Positions 56,111 through 64,000 of a DNA stretch of 64,000 nucleotides are shown here, in pieces; the stretch's first letter is position 1, and each line of letters starts with the position of its first letter. The notes under the pieces are model-generated. The model worked only from the letters and a program-made list of their open reading frames with translations, was not told where the DNA came from and made no database searches. The position numbers and the translations under genes are program-made. The DNA lies in the NCBI RefSeq assembly GCF_003660455.1, contig NZ_QZVR01000008.1, positions 62,001 to 126,000 of the forward strand. The letters run 5' to 3'. The stretch is from Nocardioides ferulae. Lineage in GTDB: Bacteria > Actinomycetota > Actinomycetes > Propionibacteriales > Nocardioidaceae.

Positions 56111-58111
56111 ATGGGGGAGCCACCCCGACGTCGTAGGGGCTGGGAGGTGAGCGAGGTGCCGAGCGGCATGCCGGGACCCGCAGCAGGGCCGTTCGTCACC
56201 GCGTTCGAGCTGTCGCCGGAGGTCGTCGTGGTCACCGAGGGGCCCGAGCACCGGGTCGTCTCGGTCAACGAGGCCGGACGCCTCTTGCTGGGCGGAGAGT
56301 TCGAGGGGCGCCGGGTGGCCGCGGTGCTGGAGGGCCTGCCGCCCGAGGGCGTCGCCGCCTGGGCAGCCGCGCTGGCCGGCCACGTCCGGCGCGTCGACGG
56401 CTGGTGCCTGTCCCGGCGTGGTGGCGGCCCCGAGGTCTGGTTCGACGCCCAGGTGGCACCGTGGCACGACCCCGACGGTCAGGTACGCGGCGTGGTCGCG
56501 CACCTGCAGGACGTCACCGAGCGCGTGCACCAGCACCAGTTCGCCGAGGCCCGCGACCACGACATGACGACCGCGCTGCAGGAGATCGTGCTGCCGCAGG
56601 ACCTCCCGGTGGTGCCCGGCGTCGAGCTGGCGGCGGCGTACCTCCTCGCGGCGCCGGGGGTCGGCGTCGGTGGCGACTGGTTCGACGTGGTGCCCGGGGC
56701 CGACGGCGTGAGCCTCGTGGTGGGCGACGTGGTCGGTCGCGGGCTCGGTGCGGCGGCGGCGATGGCCGCGGTCCGGGCGGTGCTGCGGGCGCGTCTGGCC
56801 GCGGGCGCCGACCCCGAGGAGGCACTGCGCTCGGCGGACGCGTTCGCCCGGGGCTACCCCGACGCGGTGGGCACCACCGTCTGCGTGGCCCAGGTCGAGC
56901 ACGGGTCCGGCCGGGTGCGCTACTGCACCGCCGGACACCCGCCGCCGCTGACGGCGGCGCCCGGCGGCACCGCGCACTACCTGCCCCGCAGCGGCGCCGG
57001 CCCGCTGGGCACCGGCCCCGCGGGCACGCCCTGCGAGGTCGCCGAGCACCGGCTCGGCGACGACGAGATGCTGCTCCTCTACACCGACGGTGCGGTCGAG
57101 CGACCGAGCCGCTCCACGAGCCAGAACACCCTCGACCTGGCGGACCTGGTGTCCCGGGCGGTGGCGGGGCCGGCCGATCCGGACCAGGCGCTGGCCGGCA
57201 CCCTGTGCGACGACGTCCTCGCCCGGCTGGTGCGCTGGACCGGATCCGGCGACGACATCGCGCTGCTCGCCGCGCAGCGGGTGCCCGAGCCGGCCCGGCT
57301 GTCGGTGTCGCTGCCCGCGGAGCCGGGCGCGGTTCGCGCGGTCCGGAGGGCGCTGGGCGAGTGGTTGGCCCCGCTCGCGGTCCGTGACCTCGACGAGATG
57401 GCCGTCCAGCACGCGTTGGGCGAGGTGGTCGCGAACGCCGTGGTCCACGGCACCCCCGAGGGCCGCACCACCGACGCCGACCCGCCGGCCGAGATCAGCG
57501 TCGAGGGCCGGCTCGGGCGAGACGGGCGCCTGGTCGTCTCGGTCGCCGACACCGGCGTCTGGGTCGAGGCGGCACCGGGCCACCGCGGCCGAGGGCTCGG
57601 TCTGGCCCGAGGCTTCACCGAGCGGGTCACCATCGAGCGTGGACGCCCCGGCGCGGAGGGCACCACCGTCACCCTCGAGCTCCCGCTGAGCCGGGCGGCC
57701 CAGCTCTTCGAGAGCAGCGTCGACGAGCGGGTCGGCGCACCGGAGTCGGCGCAGGCCGACGACCTGCTCCTCGACGACGACGGCAGCGACGTGCTGGTGG
57801 TGGCCGGCGCGGTCGACCTGACCAGTGCCGAGCACCTCCACAGTGCCCTGCTGCGCCGCTCCGTGGGCGGCACGGCACCGCTCACCGTCGACCTGACCGG
57901 TGTCGGCTTCCTCGGCAGCGTCGGCGTACGCGTGCTGTTCGAGGCGCTGGCCTGGGGGTCGGCCGAGTCGCCGGGGTCACCGGCGGACGAGACCGCCGCC
58001 GGCATCCAGCTGGTCGCGGCCCCCGGCTCCGCCGCACAGCACGTGCTGGAGACCGTCGGGCTGCCCTACCGGAGCTCGGTGGTCGACGACCTCTCCGACT
58101 TCGAGTGGTGA
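56111..58111 (+). CDS. PAS-SpoIIE phosphatase-HATPase-STAS protein
   Basis: A 666-residue cytoplasmic signalling protein with four parts: a PAS-like sensor (about 25-140); a PP2C/SpoIIE phosphatase (about 160-385) with GGDWFDVV, GDVVGRGLGAA and GSGDDIALL; an RsbW-type ATPase (about 395-530) with EVVANAVVHG, VADTG and GRGLGLARG; and a STAS anti-anti-sigma-like domain (about 555-660) with VDLTGVGFLGSVGV, whose serine could be phosphorylated. All elements of a partner-switching circuit are thus in one chain. The sigma factor concerned is unknown. An alternative GTG lies at 56148. Confidence 0.85.
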   Translation: MGEPPRRRRGWEVSEVPSGMPGPAAGPFVTAFELSPEVVVVTEGPEHRVVSVNEAGRLLLGGEFEGRRVAAVLEGLPPEGVAAWAAALAGHVRRVDGWCLSRRGGGPEVWFDAQVAPWHDPDGQVRGVVAHLQDVTERVHQHQFAEARDHDMTTALQEIVLPQDLPVVPGVELAAAYLLAAPGVGVGGDWFDVVPGADGVSLVVGDVVGRGLGAAAAMAAVRAVLRARLAAGADPEEALRSADAFARGYPDAVGTTVCVAQVEHGSGRVRYCTAGHPPPLTAAPGGTAHYLPRSGAGPLGTGPAGTPCEVAEHRLGDDEMLLLYTDGAVERPSRSTSQNTLDLADLVSRAVAGPADPDQALAGTLCDDVLARLVRWTGSGDDIALLAAQRVPEPARLSVSLPAEPGAVRAVRRALGEWLAPLAVRDLDEMAVQHALGEVVANAVVHGTPEGRTTDADPPAEISVEGRLGRDGRLVVSVADTGVWVEAAPGHRGRGLGLARGFTERVTIERGRPGAEGTTVTLELPLSRAAQLFESSVDERVGAPESAQADDLLLDDDGSDVLVVAGAVDLTSAEHLHSALLRRSVGGTAPLTVDLTGVGFLGSVGVRVLFEALAWGSAESPGSPADETAAGIQLVAAPGSAAQHVLETVGLPYRSSVVDDLSDFEW

Positions 58112-58119
58112 CCGAGCGG

Positions 58120-58140
58120 CCACCCGGCGGACCGGGGTGG
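58120..58140. terminator. Hairpin between convergent genes
   Basis: CCACCCGG (58120-58127) pairs with CCGGGGTGG (58132-58140) with one bulged base, between the stops at 58111 and 58155. Confidence 0.5.
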
Positions 58141-58154
58141 TGCCGGCCGACCGA

Positions 58155-58376
58155 TCAGCTGCGGAAGCCGACCTGCCCCACGATGCTGCCGCCGATCTCC
58201 ACGTAGGCGACCTTGCTGCCGGGCACGAGCACCTGGCGGCCCTTGTGGTCGGTCAGCGTGAGCACGGTGCCGGCCGAGACCGCCTCGGCGACCCGCTCGG
58301 CCACCTTCTCGGTGCTCTCGTCGGTGTCCACGACCACCTCGCGCGGTGCGTGCTGGATGCCGATCTTGACCTCCAC
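58155..58376 (-). CDS. DUF3107 family protein
   Basis: A 73-residue protein: VEVKIGIQHAPREVVVDTD, then LTLTDHKGRQVLVPG and YVEIGGS, all hallmarks of DUF3107 (the TB9.4-type protein of Mycobacterium). It is a compact beta-rich fold of unknown function. AAGGAGG precedes the GTG start. It is 63 bases downstream of the TetR gene on the same strand, an arrangement kept across actinobacteria. Confidence 0.88.
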   Translation of the reverse strand: MEVKIGIQHAPREVVVDTDESTEKVAERVAEAVSAGTVLTLTDHKGRQVLVPGSKVAYVEIGGSIVGQVGFRS

Positions 58377-58439
58377 GGGTCCTCCTTCAGTGGTTCGTGC
58401 GTTCGAGGCGCCGGGCCGAGCCGCAGCGCCGGTTGCGGA

Positions 58440-59072
58440 TCAGTGCTCGTCGGCCTTCGGGTAGCCGCGGATGCCCCGCCAGGCCAGCCCGGCGACCAGG
58501 GCCGCGGCGTCGTCACGGTCGATGCCGCCCGCGTCCGAGAGCCAGAACCGCGCGCTCACCTGAGCCATTCCCACCAGCGAGACCGCGAGCAGCCGGGAGG
58601 CCGCGTCGGGCAGCCCGGTGTCGTCGCGGATCACGTCGGCGATCATCGCCGCGCACTCGGTGGTCACCCTGTCGACGTGCTCGCGCACCGCCGGCTCGTT
58701 GGTGAGGTCGGACTCGAAGACCAGCCGGAACGCACCGGTGTCGTGGGCGACGTACTCGTAGAAGGCGTCGATGGTGGCCGCGACCCGCTGCTTGTTGTCG
58801 CTGGTCGAGGCCAGGGCGTCGCGGCAGTTGTCGATGATCGTGTCGCAGGAGGCGTCGAGCAGGGCGAGGTAGAGGTCCAGCTTGCCGGGGAAGTGCTGGT
58901 AGAGCACCGGCTTGGAGACGCCGGCCCGGTCGGCGATGTCGTCCATGGCCGCGGAGTGGTAGCCCTGCGCGACGAAGACCTCCAGCGCCGACGACAGCAG
59001 CTGGGCGCGGCGCTCCCGGCGGGGCATCCGCCCGCCGCGGGGGCGTCCCTCCACGTCGTACTGCGCAGCCAC
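58440..59072 (-). CDS. TetR family transcriptional regulator
   Basis: A 210-residue repressor. The helix-turn-helix is in LLSSALEVFVAQGYHSAAMD then IADRAGVSKPVLYQHFPGK (about 23-65). The ligand domain follows with FVFESDLTNEP-like RLVFESDLTNEPAVREHVD. The GTG start gives a short N-terminal extension; ATG within RGGRMPRRER is an alternative. The orthologue next to DUF3107 and MoeZ in Mycobacterium is of this type. Ligand unknown. Confidence 0.9.
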   Translation of the reverse strand: MAAQYDVEGRPRGGRMPRRERRAQLLSSALEVFVAQGYHSAAMDDIADRAGVSKPVLYQHFPGKLDLYLALLDASCDTIIDNCRDALASTSDNKQRVAATIDAFYEYVAHDTGAFRLVFESDLTNEPAVREHVDRVTTECAAMIADVIRDDTGLPDAASRLLAVSLVGMAQVSARFWLSDAGGIDRDDAAALVAGLAWRGIRGYPKADEH

Positions 59073-59289
59073 CCGGTGCTCCTGCCTGTCGGATCCGCGA
59101 ACGTGTCCCGGGGGTGCTCCTGTATGTGCCGCCCGGGGGTCGTGCGAGCCGTGAGCCTACCCGTCAGTCGGGTCCGGATGACGGGACGGGTCTCAAGGCG
59201 ATCCGGCGCGTCGGGCGACCATGGGGGAACACGGTGGCCGGCCGCGAGGTTGTGGCGGCGTCCACCGACAACCGACGAGGAGCGTTGCC

Positions 59290-60498
59290 GTGCCTTTCCC
59301 CCCGCTCGTGGAGCCCGCTGACGGGCTCAGCATCGACGAGGTCCGCCGGTACAGCCGGCACCTGATCATCCCGGACGTCGGCATGACCGGCCAGAAGCGG
59401 CTGAAGAACGCCAAGGTCCTGGTCATCGGCGCCGGCGGTCTCGGCAGCCCGGCCCTGCTCTACCTCGCAGCGGCCGGCGTCGGCACGATCGGCATCGCGG
59501 AGTTCGACGAGGTCGACGAGTCCAACCTGCAGCGGCAGGTCATCCACGGCCAGTCCGACGTCGGCAAGGCCAAGGCGCTCTCGGCGAAGGAGTCGATCGC
59601 CGAGACCAACCCGTACGTCGAGGTGGTGCTGCACGAGCAGCGGCTCGACAACGACAACGTGATGGACGTCTTCACCGGCTACGACCTGATCGTCGACGGC
59701 ACCGACAACTTCGCGACCCGCTACATGGTCAACGACGCCGCCTTCTTCCTCGGCATCCCCTACGTCTGGGGCTCGATCTACCGCTTCGACGGCCAGGCCT
59801 CGGTGTTCGCGCCCTCCCTGTCCGAGGAGGCTCCCTGCTACCGCTGCCTCTACCCCGAGCCGCCGCCGCCCGGCATGGTCCCCTCCTGCGCGGAGGGCGG
59901 CGTGCTCGGCGTGCTGTGCGCCTCGATCGGGGCGATCCAGGGCACCGAGGCGATCAAGCTGCTCACCGGCATCGGCGAGCCGCTGGTCGGCCGGCTGATG
60001 ATCTACGACGCCCTCGAGATGGAGTACCGCAAGCTCCGCGTCCGCAAGGACCCCAACTGCGCGCTGTGCGGGGAGAACCCCACCGTCACCGGGCTGATCG
60101 ACTACGAGACCTTCTGTGGTGCGGTCTCCGAGGAGGCCGCCGACGCGGCCGCCGGGGCCACGATCTCGGTGACCAGCCTCGAGCACATGCTCAAGGAGCG
60201 TGAGGAGGGCTCGCGCGACTTCGTTCTCGTCGACGTGCGCGAGCCGAACGAGTTCGAGATCAACCGCATCCCCGGGTCGGTGCTGATCCCGAAGGGTGAG
60301 TTCCTCAACGGCAACGCGCTCGAGCAGCTGCCCTCGGTCGACTCCGGCACTCAGGTGGTGCTGCACTGCAAGAGCGGGGTGCGCTCGGCCGAGGCGCTGG
60401 CGGTGCTCAAGGGCGCCGGCTACGACGATGCCGTGCACGTCGGTGGCGGCGTGGTGGCCTGGGTCAACCAGATCGACCCCAGCCAGCCGGCGTACTGA
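59290..60498 (+). CDS. moeZ: Adenylyltransferase/sulfurtransferase MoeZ
   Basis: A 402-residue protein joining a ThiF/MoeB E1-like domain (about 15-255) and a rhodanese domain (about 290-395). The nucleotide site is IGAGGLGSPALLYLAAAGVG, and zinc cysteines lie in CYRCLYPEP and CALCGENP. The rhodanese active cysteine is Cys360 in LHCKSGVRS. It activates the C-terminus of small sulfur carriers (MoaD, CysO, ThiS types) and passes sulfur for molybdopterin, cysteine or other cofactors. The GTG start follows GAGGAG. A 12-bp-arm terminator lies behind it. Confidence 0.93.
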   Translation: MPFPPLVEPADGLSIDEVRRYSRHLIIPDVGMTGQKRLKNAKVLVIGAGGLGSPALLYLAAAGVGTIGIAEFDEVDESNLQRQVIHGQSDVGKAKALSAKESIAETNPYVEVVLHEQRLDNDNVMDVFTGYDLIVDGTDNFATRYMVNDAAFFLGIPYVWGSIYRFDGQASVFAPSLSEEAPCYRCLYPEPPPPGMVPSCAEGGVLGVLCASIGAIQGTEAIKLLTGIGEPLVGRLMIYDALEMEYRKLRVRKDPNCALCGENPTVTGLIDYETFCGAVSEEAADAAAGATISVTSLEHMLKEREEGSRDFVLVDVREPNEFEINRIPGSVLIPKGEFLNGNALEQLPSVDSGTQVVLHCKSGVRSAEALAVLKGAGYDDAVHVGGGVVAWVNQIDPSQPAY

Positions 60499-60526
60499 GT
60501 CTGTCGCGCTGACGGGGTGCCTTCCC

Positions 60527-60574
60527 CACCTGACCCGTTCGGGCTACTCGCACGTAACCCGGACGGGTCAGGTG
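60527..60574 (+). terminator. Terminator of moeZ
   Basis: CACCTGACCCGT (60527-60538) pairs perfectly with 60563-60574, extended inside by CGGG/CCCG, with a loop of about 14 bases. Confidence 0.75.
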
Positions 60575-60645
60575 TCGTTGTGCGTGCTGTCACCCTCAGC
60601 TCGCCCGACACCTCTGCGGGCGTCTCTTCCGGAAGGCACCAGCAC

Positions 60646-61545
60646 ATGCAGCTCACCGCCCTCACCCGTCGGTCCCGGCGCGGGAAGACCCTCGCGGCCC
60701 TTGCCGGCAGCACCGTCCTCGCGGCTGCCTTCGTGGCCTCCGCGCCCGCGGCCGGCGCGGCGCAGACGACCGTCGCCTGGGCTCCGGCCGACGAGGCCGC
60801 GATCCACCCCGGCGTCCAGATGTACACCGGCGGTGCCCAGTGCACCGCGAACTTCGTGTTCAGCGACGCCGCGTCCAACGTCTACGTCGGCTATGCCGCG
60901 CACTGCGCCGGCACCGGCGAGGCGACCGACACCAACGGCTGCGCGGTCGAGTCCCTGCCGCTGGGCACCAAGGTCACCTTCAACGAGGGCGGCAGCCTGA
61001 TCTCCGAGGGCACCCAGGTCGGCAGCGGCACGCTGGTCTACTCCTCGTGGGAGGCGATGGGCCGGGTCGGCACCACCGACGCGAACACCTGCGCCTACAA
61101 CGACTTCGCGCTGGTCAAGGTCGACGCAGCCGACGTGGCCAAGGTCAACCCGAGCGTGCCGTTCTTCGGCGGCCCGGTCGGCATCGACACCGACGGCACC
61201 AAGCTGGGCGACAAGCTCTACAGCTACGGCAACTCCAGCCTGCGCGGCGGCATCGAGCTGCTCTCGCCGAAGTTCGGCACCAGCCTCGGCGACAACGCGG
61301 CCGACGGCGGCTGGTCGCACCCGCTCTACACCCTGACCCCGGGCGTGCCCGGTGACTCCGGCTCCGGGTTCCTGTCCGCCGACGGCTCCGCGGTCGGCAC
61401 GCTGTCGACGCTGGGCCTGGCGCCGCTGCCGCTGTCGAACAACATCGGCGACCTCGCCCACGAGCTGGCCTTCGCCCAGCAGCACTCGGGCATCTCCGGG
61501 CTGCAGCTGGTCAACGGCACCGAGCCGTTCTCGCCGATCCTCTGA
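60646..61545 (+). CDS. Secreted trypsin-like serine protease
   Basis: A 299-residue exported protein; GGAAGG stands before ATG 60646. The signal peptide (basic start, then LAALAGSTVLAAAFVASAPA) ends at AGA near residue 38. The triad is His86 in YAAHCAG, Asp153 in NDFALVKVD and Ser238 in GVPGDSGSGF. Cysteines near 65/87 and 101/150 may form disulfides. The target is unknown; a surface or secreted hydrolase is likely. It is flanked by strong terminators on both sides and is therefore a single-gene unit. Confidence 0.87.
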   Translation: MQLTALTRRSRRGKTLAALAGSTVLAAAFVASAPAAGAAQTTVAWAPADEAAIHPGVQMYTGGAQCTANFVFSDAASNVYVGYAAHCAGTGEATDTNGCAVESLPLGTKVTFNEGGSLISEGTQVGSGTLVYSSWEAMGRVGTTDANTCAYNDFALVKVDAADVAKVNPSVPFFGGPVGIDTDGTKLGDKLYSYGNSSLRGGIELLSPKFGTSLGDNAADGGWSHPLYTLTPGVPGDSGSGFLSADGSAVGTLSTLGLAPLPLSNNIGDLAHELAFAQQHSGISGLQLVNGTEPFSPIL

Positions 61546-61572
61546 TCCGCCCGACCCGGCCCTGACACACAC

Positions 61573-61608
61573 CCGGCGGCCCCCTCCCACACGGGAGGGG
61601 GCCGCCGG
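61573..61608 (+). terminator. Terminator of the serine protease gene
   Basis: A perfect 16-bp stem (61573-61588 with 61593-61608, arm CCGGCGGCCCCCTCCC) with loop ACAC. Confidence 0.85.
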
Positions 61609-61656
61609 CGTTCCCGGGGGTGGAGCCTCCCGGTGGTCGGGCGTGCCGAGACCCCG

Positions 61657-61662
61657 TAGGTT
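61657..61662 (+). promoter_or_regulatory. Leaderless-type -10 box of the ATL gene
   Basis: TAGGTT lies seven bases before the GTG at 61670. Confidence 0.55.
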
Positions 61663-61669
61663 GCCGAGC

Positions 61670-62020
61670 GTGGAGCGTGGAGTGGACCCCGTCGAGCCCG
61701 ACGCCCGAGCCCGCGCGTGGGAGGAGTTCGTCGAGGCCGTGCTGAGCTGCGTCGAGCAGGTGCCGCCGGGCCGGGTCACCACCTACGGCGCGATCGCCGA
61801 CGCGGTCGGTCGGCACGGCCCCCGCCGGGTCGGCAACGTGATGTCGCGTCACGGCGGGGCGGTGCCGTGGTGGCGGGTGGTGCGTGCCGACGGGACGCTG
61901 CCGGCCTGCCACGACGGCGAGGCCCGCCAGCACCACCTCGAGGAGGGCACCCCGCTGCGCCGCTCCGGGAAGGTCGACCTGCCCGCCGCGTTCTTCCAGC
62001 CCGAGTCGGGACCCGCCTAA
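61670..62020 (+). CDS. Alkyltransferase-like (ATL) DNA repair protein
   Basis: A 116-residue protein with the DNA-binding fold of O6-methylguanine methyltransferases: VLSCVEQVPPGRVTTYGAIA, then GRHGPRRVGNVMSRHGG. The active site PCHRV of true methyltransferases reads PWWRV here, with Trp67 in place of the cysteine. It therefore cannot accept an alkyl group. ATL proteins instead bind O6-alkylguanine and hand it to nucleotide excision repair. The second W, at the usual histidine position, is less common. Confidence 0.88.
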   Translation: MERGVDPVEPDARARAWEEFVEAVLSCVEQVPPGRVTTYGAIADAVGRHGPRRVGNVMSRHGGAVPWWRVVRADGTLPACHDGEARQHHLEEGTPLRRSGKVDLPAAFFQPESGPA

Positions 62021-62062
62021 AGTCGCTGGTGCGCTGTCGGCGGTCTGCGCCACAGTGAGGGC

Positions 62063-63060
<998 letters not shown>

Positions 63061-63061
<1 letters not shown>

Positions 63062-63882
63062 TGCCCGACTCGAGGAACGCGCTGGCCGAGGCCGTGGGCG
63101 ACGCCACGGTGATCACCCGGCGCAACCTGCGCAAGATCGTGCGTGTGCCCGACCTGCTGGTCTTCACGACGCTCTCGCCGATCATGTTCGTGCTGCTGTT
63201 CGCCTACGTCTTCGGCAACGCGATCGGCACCCAGGGCACCGGGGTCGACTACAAGGAGTTCCTGGTGGCGGGCGTCTTCGCCCAGACCGTGGTGTTCGGG
63301 GCCACGTTCACCGGCTACAGCCTGGCCGAGGACCTGCAGAAGGGCATCATCGACCGGTTCCGTTCGCTGCCGATGTCGCCGTCCTCGGTGGTGGTGGGGC
63401 GCACCGTCTCCGACATCGGCATCAACGTGATCAGCCTGGTGGTGATGGCGCTGACCGGGCTGCTCGTCGGCTGGCGCATCCGCACCTCGGTGCTCGAGGC
63501 GCTCGGTGGCTTCCTGGTGCTGCTGGCCTTCGCGTTCGCGATCTCGTGGATCATGGCCGCGGTGGGTCTGGTGGTGCGCACCCCCGAGGTGGTCAACAAC
63601 GCCTCGTTCATGGTGATCTTCCCGCTGACGTTCATCGCCAACACCTTCGTGGCGATCGACAGCCTGCCCGGACCGCTGGCGACGTTCGCCAACTGGAACC
63701 CGGTCTCCTCGGTCACCCAGGCCGCCCGCGAGCTGTTCGGCAACACCCATCCCAGCGCGCCGCCCCCCGACGTCTGGGCGCTGCAGCACCCGGTGGCCTA
63801 CACCCTGCTGTGGGTAGTGCTGATCCTGCTGGTGTTCGTGCCGCTCTCGATCCGGCTCTACCGGCACGCGGCCAGCAGGTAG
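63061..63882 (+). CDS. ABC-2 type permease, DrrB type
   Basis: A 273-residue membrane protein with six predicted helices. LLVFTTLSPIMFVLLFAYVF is the first. GIIDRFRSLPMSPSSVVVGR is the conserved cytoplasmic loop of DrrB-type permeases, and ASFMVIFPLTFIANTFV lies further on. It forms the membrane part of the exporter encoded with the ATPase upstream. Confidence 0.92.
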
Positions 63883-63890
63883 CCCTCGCG

Positions 63891-64000
63891 CTAGCGGCCC
63901 CCGGCCAGCTCGGCGAGCCGGGCCAGGGCCTTCGGGAAGATCTCGGCGGGCGGGGTGACCAGCCCGGCGCCGACCTGGCCGACGCCGGCCTGCTTGCCGG
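63891..64000 (-). CDS. C-terminal end of an unrecognised gene
   Basis: A minus-strand frame enters from the right edge and stops at TAG (63891-63893). About 36 residues are visible, including GKQAGVGQVG, TPPAEIFPKA and RLAELAGG. The codon pattern is that of a real gene and it converges on the permease with eight bases between. I do not recognise the family. Confidence 0.5.
   Translation of the reverse strand, partial: GKQAGVGQVGAGLVTPPAEIFPKALARLAELAGGR

Overview
The window is chromosomal DNA of a very GC-rich actinobacterium. Gene content and order point to the family Nocardioidaceae (Nocardioides or a close relative): F420 genes next to a WhiB2-type regulator and mannose-activation genes, mtrA-mtrB-lpqB, comF-hpf-regulator-secA, tatB-mrp, and a ParA/RhlE/ferritin-like/TetR/DUF3107/MoeZ block all lie in orders known from Mycobacterium and Streptomyces. 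No rRNA, tRNA, CRISPR array, prophage or insertion sequence was seen. The assignment is inferred from gene content, not from a marker search.

Layout. 1-13,300: GDP-mannose and F420 metabolism (manC end, cofE-cofD, manB, SIS isomerase), whiB, a large glycosyltransferase with a DUF5719 partner, and an acyltransferase. 13,300-20,100: DUF808 protein, ahcY, then the MtrA/MtrB/LpqB cell-wall signalling operon, where lpqB looks frameshifted at its lipoprotein signal. 20,100-32,750: comF, a long structured leader (candidate raiA-motif RNA) and hpf, a NarL-type regulator, a YcaQ-like protein, secA, a LysM protein, tatB, mrp and an MgtE-N/CBS protein. 32,800-45,200: an accessory surface-chemistry locus with four diverged sulfotransferase-like genes, a LicD-methyltransferase fusion, a small coiled-coil protein, two convergent secreted nuclease/phosphatase paralogues and a secreted phospholipase-D-like protein; an acyl-CoA dehydrogenase lies within it. 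45,300-51,900: small and metabolic genes (MaoC, MFS, PHP, MarC, small HTH, SDR). 52,000-64,000: orphan ParA, L,D-transpeptidase, DEAD-box helicase, a PAS-SpoIIE-HATPase-STAS protein, TetR, MoeZ, a secreted serine protease, an ATL protein, a DrrA/DrrB-type ABC exporter and the end of an unrecognised gene.

Two themes run through the window. First, at least ten genes have a TANNNT hexamer 6-8 bases upstream of the start codon, the arrangement of leaderless actinobacterial promoters. Second, the intergenic DNA is structured: three copies of a 39-base core flanked by inverted arms that change sequence but stay complementary (near 0.4, 4.0 and 53.5 kb), an array of small hairpins, a 32-bp triple tandem repeat behind secA, REP-like elements, and several strong stem-loop terminators.

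The strongest candidates for something undescribed are the covarying-arm hairpin family and the sulfotransferase/LicD locus.
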